From: Rathayibacter sp. VKM Ac-2856
GTDB lineage: Bacteria > Actinomycetota > Actinomycetes > Actinomycetales > Microbacteriaceae
NCBI RefSeq assembly: GCF_013205055.1
Contig: NZ_JABMLF010000006.1
Span: forward strand, 310,001-374,000
Length of the DNA: 64,000 nt
Direction of reading: 5' to 3'
The notes under the pieces were generated by a model. That model ran no database searches and was not told the DNA's origin. It was given only the letters and a program-made list of their open reading frames with translations. Below, piece by piece: positions 26,601 through 35,021 of this stretch. The position numbers and the translations under genes are program-made. The first letter of the stretch is position 1. Every line of letters begins with the position of its first letter.

Positions 26601-28400
26601 GTGATCAGCACGACGCCCTACCGCTACGCCCTGCCCGTCTCCGGACCCGAGCGCTTCGACGTGTGGGCACCCGAGGCGTCCTCCGTCGAGCTCGCCCTCG
26701 GGGCGGGCGGGACGGTCTCGATGGCCCGCCACGGCGACGAGGGCTGGTGGCGGGTCTCCGGGTCGGTCGCCGCGACCGGCGAGGTCGACTACGGCTACCT
26801 CGTCGACGGCAAGGGGCCCTTCCCCGACCCGCGCTCGCGACGTCAGCCCGGGGGAGTGCACGAGCTCTCCCGCAGCTACGACCCGAGCGCGTTCGAGTGG
26901 GCCGACCAGGCCTGGACGGGCCGCCAGCTGGCCGGCGCCGTGATCTACGAGCTGCACATCGGCACGTTCACCCCGGAGGGCACCCTCGACTCGGCCGCCG
27001 GCCGGCTCGAGCACCTGCGCTCCATCGGCGTCGACTTCATCGAGATCCTGCCGGTCAACGCGGTGAACGGCACGCACAACTGGGGCTACGACGGGGTCCT
27101 CTGGTACGCCGTCTCGGAGGCGTACGGCGGACCGGAGGCCTACCAGCGCTTCGTCGACGCGGCGCACCGCGCGGGCCTCGGGATCGTGCAGGACGTGGTC
27201 TACAACCACCTCGGCCCGAGCGGCAACTACCTGCCCGAGTTCGGCCCGTACCTGAAGAACGAGAAGGCCAACACCTGGGGCAGCTCGATCAACCTCGACG
27301 GGGAGGGCTCGGACGTCGTCCGCGGCTACATCCTCGACAACGCGCTGATGTGGCTGCGGGACTACCACGTCGACGCCCTCCGGCTCGACGCGGTGCACGC
27401 GCTCTCGGACGAGCGCGCCGTGCACGTACTCGAGGAGATGGCGGCCGAGGTCGCCGTCCTCTCGGCCGACGTCGGGCGCCCGCTGACCCTGATCGCGGAG
27501 TCGGACCTCAACGACCCGACGCTGATCACCCCGCGCGAGGCGGGCGGCTACGGGCTCGACGCGCAGTGGAGCGACGACTTCCACCACGCCGTGCACGTCG
27601 CACTGACCGGCGAGACGACCGGCTACTACGGGGACTTCGCCCCGCTCGGTGCGCTCGGCAAGGTGCTCACCCGCGGCTTCTTCCACGACGGCACGCTCTC
27701 GACGTTCCGCGGCCGCCACCACGGTCGTCCGATCGACACCGAGCGGATGCCGACCTGGCGTCTCGTGGTCTGCAGCCAGAACCACGACCAGATCGGCAAC
27801 CGGGCGATCGGCGACCGGCTGACCGCGACCCTCGACGAGGGTCGACTCGCGATCGCCGCGGCGCTGACGCTGCTCGGCCCGTTCACCCCGATGCTCTTCA
27901 TGGGCGAGGAGTGGGCGGCGTCGACCCCGTGGCAGTTCTTCACCTCGCACCCGGAGAAGGACCTCGGCGAGGCGACTGCGAAGGGCCGCATCGAGGAGTT
28001 CGCGAAGATGGGCTGGGACCCGGAGGTCGTGCCCGACCCGCAGGACCCGGAGACCTTCGAGCGCTCGAAGCTCGACTGGTCCGAGGCCGAGGAGGGGCGC
28101 GGGGCGCGCATCCTCTCCGTCTACCGCGAGCTGGCGGCGCTGCGCCGCCGCTTCCCCGAGCTGACCGACCCGCGCTTCGGCTCGGTGCAGGTCGAGCTCG
28201 ACGAGGACGAGCGCTGGCTCACCCTCGGCCGCGGTCGCGTGACGATCGCGATCAACGTCGGCGAGGCGTCCGCGCGGGTCCCGCTGCCCGAGGTGGCGGA
28301 GACGCTCCTGGGCGTCGGCGAGTACGCGGTGCAGCCGGGCGACACCGAGGTCGACCTCGGCGCCTCCTCGCTGCTGATCACCCTCACCGACGCCGACTGA
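26601..28400 (+). CDS. treZ: Malto-oligosyltrehalose trehalohydrolase
   Basis: Releases trehalose from the product of TreY. 599 aa, GH13: N-terminal domain [15 protein letters not shown], then [36 protein letters not shown] (nucleophile Asp), [10 protein letters not shown] (acid/base Glu) and [12 protein letters not shown] (third acid Asp). All catalytic residues are present. GTG 26601 begins 54 bases after treY with a weak GGAGAAC site; last gene of the glgX-treY-treZ operon. Confidence 0.95.
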   Translation: MISTTPYRYALPVSGPERFDVWAPEASSVELALGAGGTVSMARHGDEGWWRVSGSVAATGEVDYGYLVDGKGPFPDPRSRRQPGGVHELSRSYDPSAFEWADQAWTGRQLAGAVIYELHIGTFTPEGTLDSAAGRLEHLRSIGVDFIEILPVNAVNGTHNWGYDGVLWYAVSEAYGGPEAYQRFVDAAHRAGLGIVQDVVYNHLGPSGNYLPEFGPYLKNEKANTWGSSINLDGEGSDVVRGYILDNALMWLRDYHVDALRLDAVHALSDERAVHVLEEMAAEVAVLSADVGRPLTLIAESDLNDPTLITPREAGGYGLDAQWSDDFHHAVHVALTGETTGYYGDFAPLGALGKVLTRGFFHDGTLSTFRGRHHGRPIDTERMPTWRLVVCSQNHDQIGNRAIGDRLTATLDEGRLAIAAALTLLGPFTPMLFMGEEWAASTPWQFFTSHPEKDLGEATAKGRIEEFAKMGWDPEVVPDPQDPETFERSKLDWSEAEEGRGARILSVYRELAALRRRFPELTDPRFGSVQVELDEDERWLTLGRGRVTIAINVGEASARVPLPEVAETLLGVGEYAVQPGDTEVDLGASSLLITLTDAD

Positions 28401-28526
28401 GGCGACCGGCGCGCGGGCCGGACCGGGGCGACCCGGGCCCGCCTGCGTGCCGGAGCGCTCGCGTGCCCGAGCGCCCGTGCGCCCGTGCGCCGGGCCGTCC
28501 TGCGCGGCAGCACGGTGCACGACCGC

Positions 28527-28967
28527 TCAGCGGGCCGGCACCGAGTGCTCGGCGTCGGCGATGATCCGCACGCCGTCGTCGTGCACGAGCAGCAGGGCGC
28601 GCAGCGGCATCGCCCGCCGGTGGCAGGCGGCGGTGAGCTGCCGGGCGAGCACCCGGTCGGTCTCGCCGAGGAAGGCGCGGCCCGGGCGCTCGAGCGCGAA
28701 GGCGATCGAGCCGACGTCGTGGTGCGCCACCGCCTTGGCGAGCGTCGCCACGATGCGCTCGGTCCTCTCCTCGTCGGGGTGCACGGGCAGTCCGTCCACC
28801 GGGTAGAGGATCGGCAGCTGGTAGCCGGCCCGGTCGAGCAGGATCGGCCAGAGCGCGCGCCGGTAGGCGGGCCCGATCAGCGAGGAGACGCGCTCGCGCA
28901 GGTCACGGTCGTCGCGCAGCGGCACGTCGAGCGCCGAGGGGTGGAGGGCGTGGTCGATGTTCGTCAT
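28527..28967 (-). CDS. Unrecognised protein downstream of dnaE2 (146 aa)
   Basis: I do not recognise this family. The protein has no signal or membrane segment; a middle part (YQLPILYPVDGLPVHPDEER) leads into TERIVATLAKAVAHHDVGS and a beta-rich end ALLLVHDDGVRIIAD. It starts at ATG 28967, 73 bases after the dnaE2 stop and on the same strand, so it is probably the fourth gene of the SOS mutasome operon. Nothing in the 126-bp gap to treZ looks like a gene; that gap is GC-rich with short GTGCGCCC-type repeats. Confidence 0.7.
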   Translation of the reverse strand: MTNIDHALHPSALDVPLRDDRDLRERVSSLIGPAYRRALWPILLDRAGYQLPILYPVDGLPVHPDEERTERIVATLAKAVAHHDVGSIAFALERPGRAFLGETDRVLARQLTAACHRRAMPLRALLLVHDDGVRIIADAEHSVPAR

Positions 28968-29040
28968 GGTGTCGCTTTCTCGCGGATGATGCGGGCGCGG
29001 GAGCGCTCGCGGTGCTGTGGCGGTCGGGGTCCGACGGCGG

Positions 29041-32000
29041 TCATCGGAAGTTGCGGGCGGTGGTCCGGGCGGTGACCGAGAGTGCTTCGAAGCGATCGGC
29101 GAGGAGGTTCGTGACCCCCTCCTCGGAGCGCTCGAGGATCCCGCGGATGAGCAGTGCGGGGGCCTCGCGCGCCACGCGCCGGTAGCGGTTCCATACTCCG
29201 ACGGAGCAGATGACGTTGAGGATCCCGTGCTCGTCCTCGAGGTTCATGAAGGTCACTCCGGCGGCTGTGGAGGGGCGTTGGCGGTGGATCACGACCCCGC
29301 CGACCTCGATCCGGGTGCCCGAGGGCGTGCCGGGGAGGTCGGCCGTGGAGCGCGCTCCCCGCCGGGCGAGGCTCTCGCGCAGGTGGCGCAGCGGGTGGTC
29401 GTCCGGTGAGATCCCGGTGGCCCAGAAGTCGAAGACGACCCGCTCCTGCGCCGAGAGCATCGGCAGCAGCGGCGGCTGGACGGCGACGATCGAGTCGGGC
29501 AGGAACTCCTGGCGGTCGGCGGCGGCGGACCCCGCCTCCCACAGGGCCTGGCGGCGCTGGAGCCCGAGGGAGTCGAACGACCCCGCGGCGCCGAGCGCCT
29601 CGAGCTGGGTCGCGTTCAGGCCGACTCGGCGCGAGAGGTCGGCCATGCTCGCATAATGACCGCCGCGCTCACGCTCGGCGACGATGTGCTCGGCCAGCGC
29701 GGCGCCGATGCCCTTGATCCCGGCGAGGCCCAGGCGGATGACGAAGCCGGCGTCGCGGCGGTGGTCGTCGGTGTCGAAGTGCTCCGAGCGGTCGAAGAGG
29801 CCGGTGGGCGCCTGCTCGGCGGACAGGCAGGTCTCGTGCCCGTGCGGCGCTCCGCCCCGGCGCCGGGCCGGCGGCCCCTCGAGCGCCTCGAGCCCGGGGT
29901 GCGGCAGCGAGCGGTTGACGTCGGGGGACTCGACGCGGACCCCGTGTCTGCGGGCGTCGGCGACCAGCGTGTGCGGCGCGTAGAAGCCCATCGGCTGGGC
30001 CCGGAGCAGCGCCGCGGTGAAGGCCGCCGGGTAGTGCAGGCGCAGCCAGGCGCTCGCGTAGACCAGCAGCGCGAAGCTGATCGCGTGGCTCTCGGCGAAG
30101 CCGAAGTTGGCGAAGGCCTGGATCCGGCGGTAGATGTCGTCGGCGACCTCATCGGTGATGCCGTTCCGGGCCATGCCCTCGTAGAGCCGCTCGCGGAGCG
30201 ACTCGATCTTCTCGGTGCCGCGCTTGGAGCCCATCGCGCGGCGCAGCAGGTCCGCGTCCTCCGCGTTGCAGTCGCCGACCGCCACCGCGACCTGCATCAG
30301 CTGCTCCTGGAACAGCGGTACGCCGAGCGTGCGCTTCAGCGGGGTCACCAGGAGGGGGTGCTGGTAGGTGACCGGCTCCTCGCCGAGCTTGCGCCGGATG
30401 TAGGGGTGCACGGCGCCGCCCTGGATCGGGCCGGGGCGGATCAGCGCCACCTCGATGACGAGGTCGTAGAAGCGCCGCGGCTGCAGCCGCGGGAGGGTGC
30501 CCATCTGCGCGCGGCTCTCGACCTGGAAGACGCCGATGGAGTCGGCCCGGCAGAGCTGGTCGTAGACGCCCTTCTCCTCGCGCGGGATCGTCGAGAGGTC
30601 CCACTTCTCGCCGATGTGCTCGGCGACGAGGTCGAAGGTGTACTGCAGGGCGGCGAGCATCCCCAGCCCGAGGAGGTCGAACTTGACCAGTCCCATCCAG
30701 GCGCAGTCGTCCTTGTCCCACTGCAGGACGGTGCGCTTCTCCATCCGGGCGGGCTCGATCGGGCAGACCTCGCCGACCGGCCGGTCGGTGAGCACCATGC
30801 CGCCGGAGTGGATGCCCAGGTGCCGGGGCGTGCCGAGCACCCGCTTGGTCAGCGCGACGACGTCGTCCGGGATGTCGTGCTCGGGGCTCTCGGTGATCGA
30901 GCCCCAGTGCTCGATCTGCTTCGACCAGCCGTCCTGCTGCCCGGCGCTGTAGCCCAGCGCCTTCGCCATGTCGCGGACGGCGAACTTGGGACGGTAGGTG
31001 ATGACGTTCGCCACCTGCGCCGCGTTCAGCCGCCCGTACTTCTCGTAGACGTGCTGGATGACCTCCTCGCGCCGCTCGGAGTCGAAGTCGACGTCGATGT
31101 CGGGCTCCTCGTCGCGGATGCTGGAGAGGAAGCGCTCGAAGGGCAGCCCGTAGAAGATCGAGTCGACCGCGGTGATGCCGAGGACGTAGCAGACCGCCGA
31201 GTTGGCGGCCGAGCCGCGCCCCTGGCAGAGGATCCCGCGGCTCTTCGCGAAGTGCACGATCTCATGGACGATCAGGAAGTAGCCCGGGAAGTCCTTGGCC
31301 TCGATCACCGCGAGCTCCTTCTCGAGGCGCTCGTGCACGTCCGAGTCGGCGCCCGGGTACTTCGCCGGCACGGCGAGCTGCACGAGGTGGCGCAGCCAGC
31401 TCATCGGCGTGTGCCCCTCCGGCACGTCCTGGCGGGGGAGGCGCGGACGCACCCGCCCGAGCTCGAAGGCGATCTCGTCGGCGACCAGCACGGTGTTCTC
31501 GACCGAGCCGGGGTAGCGCGAGAAGCGCTCGGCCATCTCGGCGCCCGAGCGCAGGTGCGCACCGCCCGCGGCGGGCAGCCAGCCGTCCATCTCGTCGAGG
31601 CTACGCCGGGCGCGGACCGCGGCGAGCGCCGTCTGCAGCGGGCGGTCCTCGGGCCGGGCGTAGTGCACGTTGCCGGTGGCGACGAGGCGCAGCTGCAGCC
31701 GCTCGGCGATCCCGGCGAGCCGGTCGTTGTGCAGGGAGGCGAGCGGGTCGCCGTGATCGAAGAGCTCGACCAGGACGTTGCGGGCGCCGAAGAGGGCGAC
31801 GAGCTCGCGCACCTCCTCCTCGGCCGCCGCCTCGCCGCTCGCGACCAGGGCCTGGCGCACCGCGCCCTTGCGGCAGCCCGTCAGCACGATCCAGTGGCCG
31901 TCGGCGGCCCGGGCGAGCTCCTCGAGGTCGTAGCTCGGCTTGCCCTTCTCGGCCCCGGCGAGCTGCGCGGTGGTGATCGCGCGGGCGAGCCGGTGGTAGC

Positions 32001-32454
32001 CCTCCTCACGGCGGGCGAGGACGAGCAGGTGCGTCCCCTCGGGGTCGGCGACACCGTTCTGCGGGGCGCGGAGCCCGAGCGAGAGCTCGGCGCCGAAGGC
32101 GGTGCGCACCCCGTGGTCCTGGGCGGCCTCGGCCATCCGGACGATCCCGTAGAGCCCGTCGTGATCGGTGAGGGCCAGGGTGTCGATGCCGAGGCGGACG
32201 GCCTCCTCGATCAGCTCCTCGGGCTTGCTGGCGCCGTCGAGGAAGCTGAAGTGCGAGTGCGCGTGCAGCTCGGCGTACGGCACCTTCTCGTCCGGCGGCC
32301 GGACGTCGGCGCCGGGGGTGTAGGCGGGGCGCTTGTGCGACCAGGCGGGGCTGTCGCCGCCGTCGCCGCGGACGGTCGTGCCGTCGCTCCTGGTCGTGCT
32401 GGAGAGGCGTCGCTCGAACTCCGACCAGGGGATCGGGGGGTTGTTCCAGCCCAT
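29041..32454 (-). CDS. dnaE2: Error-prone DNA polymerase III alpha-type
   Basis: C-family polymerase of the SOS mutasome that copies damaged DNA with ImuA' and ImuB. 1137 aa: N-terminal PHP domain (ELHAHSHFSFLDGAS, ALTDHDGLYG), polymerase core with the catalytic acids in PDIDVDFDSERREEV, FNEFGFAES-type FANFGFAESHA, an HhH segment near LAGIKGIGAALAEHI, and an OB fold at the end (GVTFMNLEDEHG). It lacks the long C-terminal clamp/tau region of DnaE1, as expected for DnaE2. ATG 32454 follows AAGGAG. It lies 86 bases after imuB, and transcription probably comes from the imuA' SOS promoter. Confidence 0.95.
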   Translation of the reverse strand: MGWNNPPIPWSEFERRLSSTTRSDGTTVRGDGGDSPAWSHKRPAYTPGADVRPPDEKVPYAELHAHSHFSFLDGASKPEELIEEAVRLGIDTLALTDHDGLYGIVRMAEAAQDHGVRTAFGAELSLGLRAPQNGVADPEGTHLLVLARREEGYHRLARAITTAQLAGAEKGKPSYDLEELARAADGHWIVLTGCRKGAVRQALVASGEAAAEEEVRELVALFGARNVLVELFDHGDPLASLHNDRLAGIAERLQLRLVATGNVHYARPEDRPLQTALAAVRARRSLDEMDGWLPAAGGAHLRSGAEMAERFSRYPGSVENTVLVADEIAFELGRVRPRLPRQDVPEGHTPMSWLRHLVQLAVPAKYPGADSDVHERLEKELAVIEAKDFPGYFLIVHEIVHFAKSRGILCQGRGSAANSAVCYVLGITAVDSIFYGLPFERFLSSIRDEEPDIDVDFDSERREEVIQHVYEKYGRLNAAQVANVITYRPKFAVRDMAKALGYSAGQQDGWSKQIEHWGSITESPEHDIPDDVVALTKRVLGTPRHLGIHSGGMVLTDRPVGEVCPIEPARMEKRTVLQWDKDDCAWMGLVKFDLLGLGMLAALQYTFDLVAEHIGEKWDLSTIPREEKGVYDQLCRADSIGVFQVESRAQMGTLPRLQPRRFYDLVIEVALIRPGPIQGGAVHPYIRRKLGEEPVTYQHPLLVTPLKRTLGVPLFQEQLMQVAVAVGDCNAEDADLLRRAMGSKRGTEKIESLRERLYEGMARNGITDEVADDIYRRIQAFANFGFAESHAISFALLVYASAWLRLHYPAAFTAALLRAQPMGFYAPHTLVADARRHGVRVESPDVNRSLPHPGLEALEGPPARRRGGAPHGHETCLSAEQAPTGLFDRSEHFDTDDHRRDAGFVIRLGLAGIKGIGAALAEHIVAERERGGHYASMADLSRRVGLNATQLEALGAAGSFDSLGLQRRQALWEAGSAAADRQEFLPDSIVAVQPPLLPMLSAQERVVFDFWATGISPDDHPLRHLRESLARRGARSTADLPGTPSGTRIEVGGVVIHRQRPSTAAGVTFMNLEDEHGILNVICSVGVWNRYRRVAREAPALLIRGILERSEEGVTNLLADRFEALSVTARTTARNFR

Positions 32455-32540
32455 GGGGGCTCCTTCGGTCGTCGTGCGCGGGAGGATCGGATCGTGCCCG
32501 GGAGGGTGCGGCGGTGGTCGCGGGCGGGCTCGGCGGCCGG

Positions 32541-34148
32541 TCAGTCGTAGCGGGCCTCGGCCGCCCACTCCCCGTCGAGGCAGAGCAGCAGCCAGGCGAC
32601 CCCGTCGGAGTCGACGACCTGGAAGCGGTCGTAGCGGACGGCCGTGCGCGCGTCCCACCACCGCTCGTCGATCGGCCAGGGGCCGGCCCAGCCCGTCACC
32701 GGCTGCAGGCGGGCCTGCGAGGAGCCGGGGGCGAAGTAGGCGGGCACGGAGGTGAGCGAGCCGCGGTCGTCGACCGAGACCTGCTCGCCGCGCGGCCCGC
32801 GCACCAGGACGGCCGCCGGCTCGGCGAAGACCGTGGGCGGCAGGGGCGGCGGCAGCGCACCGGGCCACGGCAGTCCGCGCGGGCGGGCGTCGCCCGGCTC
32901 GCGGTCCCCCCAGGGGATCAAGTGCTGGCGGTCGCGCAGCGAGCGGCCGCCGCCCACCGACGCCGTGACGACCGCCTCGTGCCCGAGCATGCTCTGCACG
33001 CGGCTCAGACCGTGGTGCACCCGCTCCTCCGGAGCCGTGCCCCACAGGCCCTGCTCGTGGTTGCCGATCGCGTCGACCGCCTCGGGCTCGACCGACAGCC
33101 GGGCGATCGGAGAGCCCAGACCGGCGTCGATCGACCCGTTGCCCTGGAGCTGCCAGCGGACGCGGTCGACGACGTCGCCGGGGGTGAACCAGCGCGGGTG
33201 CAGCCAGCTGCGGGAGGACACCTCGCCGCGGTCGCTGACGACCTCGATCCGGATCGCGGTCGCCACCAGCTGCGCCCGGGTGAGCCCGGCGACGAACTCC
33301 TCCGCCGGGACGCGGAAGGCGAAGGCGGCCTGGTCGATCCGGTCCAGCGGCGGCTCGAACTCGAGCACCCGGTCGAGCCGCTCGGGCGGGAGCCGCGGGA
33401 CGACCGTCTCGGTCTCGGCACCCGAGGCGAGCACGTGCGCGCGCGCTCCGTCCGGGCCGAAGCGGGCCGAGACGTCGTCGCGGGGCAGCTGGGCGAAGGC
33501 GCCGAGCGTCCGCACGCCCAGCCGGCGCAGCAGCGCGATCAGGTCCTCGCCCTTGCCGGTCGTCCGGGTGTGCGCGCCGACGGCCTCGGTCTCGAGCGCG
33601 TCCAGCGGGAGCGGGGCCAGGAAGGCGGCGCTCTCGCCGGCCGGCACGATCGACACCGCGGTGCCGGAGTGCTTGGCGGCGAGCTCGGAGGCGAAGAGTC
33701 CGTCGGCGATCCCGGCGCGCGCCCGGGGCACGCCCAGCTCGGTGAGCCGGCGCAGCACCGCCTCGGCGGCCGACTGCTCGCTGCCGTAGTAGCGGCGCGG
33801 CCCGCGGGCGCGGATCGCGCAGAGCCCGGGACGGATCAGCTGCACGCCCGGGGTGATCTCCTCCAGCGCCTGGACCAGCGGCTCGAAGGCGCGGTGATCG
33901 AGCACGGGGTCGTAGGGGAGCACGGCCAGCCCGGTGCAGCGCGACTGCGCCTCGCGGATCCGCATCCCGCGGCGGACGCCCTCGGCCCGCGCCTCGGGGG
34001 AGCAGGCGAACACCCGGCTCCTCTCGGTGAGCGCGAGGGGCGTCCCGGCCTCGAGCGCGGCGTCGGCCGCGGCGGCGAGCAGCGGCCAGTCCGGGCACCA
34101 GACGAGGATCGTGCGGCGCAGCTCGAGAGCGCCTGCGGAGCGGCTCAC
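32541..34148 (-). CDS. imuB: Mutasome Y-family polymerase-like protein ImuB
   Basis: Inactive Y-family scaffold that links DnaE2 to the beta clamp. 535 aa: LVWCPDWPLLAAAADA replaces the usual catalytic N-terminus, so the metal-binding acids of true DinB are missing; the fingers segment RIREAQSRCTGLAVLPYDP, little-finger region around PLDRIDQAAFAFRVP, and a long Pro-rich C-terminus are characteristic. GTG 34148 starts one base after the imuA' stop. A clamp-binding motif was not positively identified. Confidence 0.92.
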   Translation of the reverse strand: MSRSAGALELRRTILVWCPDWPLLAAAADAALEAGTPLALTERSRVFACSPEARAEGVRRGMRIREAQSRCTGLAVLPYDPVLDHRAFEPLVQALEEITPGVQLIRPGLCAIRARGPRRYYGSEQSAAEAVLRRLTELGVPRARAGIADGLFASELAAKHSGTAVSIVPAGESAAFLAPLPLDALETEAVGAHTRTTGKGEDLIALLRRLGVRTLGAFAQLPRDDVSARFGPDGARAHVLASGAETETVVPRLPPERLDRVLEFEPPLDRIDQAAFAFRVPAEEFVAGLTRAQLVATAIRIEVVSDRGEVSSRSWLHPRWFTPGDVVDRVRWQLQGNGSIDAGLGSPIARLSVEPEAVDAIGNHEQGLWGTAPEERVHHGLSRVQSMLGHEAVVTASVGGGRSLRDRQHLIPWGDREPGDARPRGLPWPGALPPPLPPTVFAEPAAVLVRGPRGEQVSVDDRGSLTSVPAYFAPGSSQARLQPVTGWAGPWPIDERWWDARTAVRYDRFQVVDSDGVAWLLLCLDGEWAAEARYD

Positions 34149-34149
34149 C

Positions 34150-34899
34150 TCACACCGCCCGCTCGTGCAGGAGGCGCTCGCTCCGCGACCGCTCGGCCGG
34201 ACGTGCGTGCTCGCCGAGCACGCCGAAGGGTCGCCCGGTGCCGGGCATGCTCATCCGCACGGTGCGCACCCGCGTCCCCGCGCGGCCGACGACGTCGACG
34301 AGGGCCTCGCGGGTGCGCAGGTAGCCGTGCCCGGCGCCGAGCCCCTCCCATCGGCTGCTGCGGATGCTCAGGCGCGCCTCGGCCTGTGGCCACTCGCCGA
34401 GGACGACGAGCGCCGCTCCGCGCTGCCGCAGCCGAGCGCCCAGACGGGAGACGTCGGCCGAGGAGACCGAGGCGGGCGGCCGGGTCAGCACGACGGTGAG
34501 GACGTCGACCAGGGCGGCGGTGACGGTGAGCCAGTGCTCGGCGGGGGAGGGCACGAGCACGAGCCGCTCGAGGTCGATCCCGAGGCCGGCCGCCGCCTCG
34601 GCGCCGAACTCGGGCACCCCGACGACCCCGCACCAGGAGCCCTCGGAGGACGGCCCGGCCAGCAGCCCCATCGCGAGGCTCATCGAGCCCTCGACCGAGT
34701 AGGCGGCGCCCTGCTTGAGCGAGCCGCCGGGCAGCACCGAGGCGAAGGCCGGCAGCGTGGCCAGGCTCTTCGTCTCGAGCGTCGTCGCCTGCATGTCGCG
34801 GATCCGCGACTGCAGCTCCTTCACCGACGCGAGCTGCCGCAGCAGCGGTTCCGCGGTGTCGGCGACCCCTGCGGAGGGGTGCGGGGAAGGGGGGCTCAT
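34150..34899 (-). CDS. imuA': Mutasome RecA-like protein ImuA'
   Basis: RecA-fold accessory protein of the ImuA'-ImuB-DnaE2 mutasome. The segment VLPGGSLKQGAAYSVEGS corresponds to the RecA entry region but no Walker A lysine-threonine motif is present, which defines the A' form. The frame is open to 34947, but that start would place the LexA box inside the gene. ATG 34899 is six bases after the -10 GAACAT and directly below the SOS box, so I take it as the start (249 aa). First gene of the operon. Confidence 0.88.
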   Translation of the reverse strand: MSPPSPHPSAGVADTAEPLLRQLASVKELQSRIRDMQATTLETKSLATLPAFASVLPGGSLKQGAAYSVEGSMSLAMGLLAGPSSEGSWCGVVGVPEFGAEAAAGLGIDLERLVLVPSPAEHWLTVTAALVDVLTVVLTRPPASVSSADVSRLGARLRQRGAALVVLGEWPQAEARLSIRSSRWEGLGAGHGYLRTREALVDVVGRAGTRVRTVRMSMPGTGRPFGVLGEHARPAERSRSERLLHERAV

Positions 34900-34905
34900 C
34901 TGCCC

Positions 34906-34934
34906 ATGTTCGAACATGTGTTCGAGTATGTCAA
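34906..34934 (-). promoter_or_regulatory. SOS (LexA) box and promoter of imuA'-imuB-dnaE2
   Basis: TCGAACATGTGTTCGA at 34910-34925 has perfect six-base arms and fits the actinobacterial LexA consensus TCGAAC-N4-GTTCGA. On the minus strand a consensus -35 TTGACA (34934-34929), a 17-bp spacer and a -10 GAACAT (34911-34906) surround it, so LexA would cover the spacer and touch the -10. The start codon follows six bases after the -10. Confidence 0.92.
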
Positions 34935-35021
34935 TCGCCACCGACATCCGCCGCGCCGGGTGCCGGACCGGGGGAGAGGGCCCCGGATCACCTCCCTGTG
35001 GAGGAGCCCGGAGCCCCGGCC

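Noticed and set aside
19919-28520. Two very long minus-strand frames (about 1400 codons each) opposite the helicase, glgX, treY and treZ genes
   Set aside because: They are antisense frames opened by high third-position GC; the products are Arg/Val/Asp-rich without domains, while the plus-strand genes are clearly real.
29656-32550. A 964-codon plus-strand frame opposite dnaE2
   Set aside because: Antisense shadow of a well-recognised polymerase gene.
34900-34947. Longer imuA' start at 34947
   Set aside because: It would put the -10 and the SOS box inside the coding sequence.
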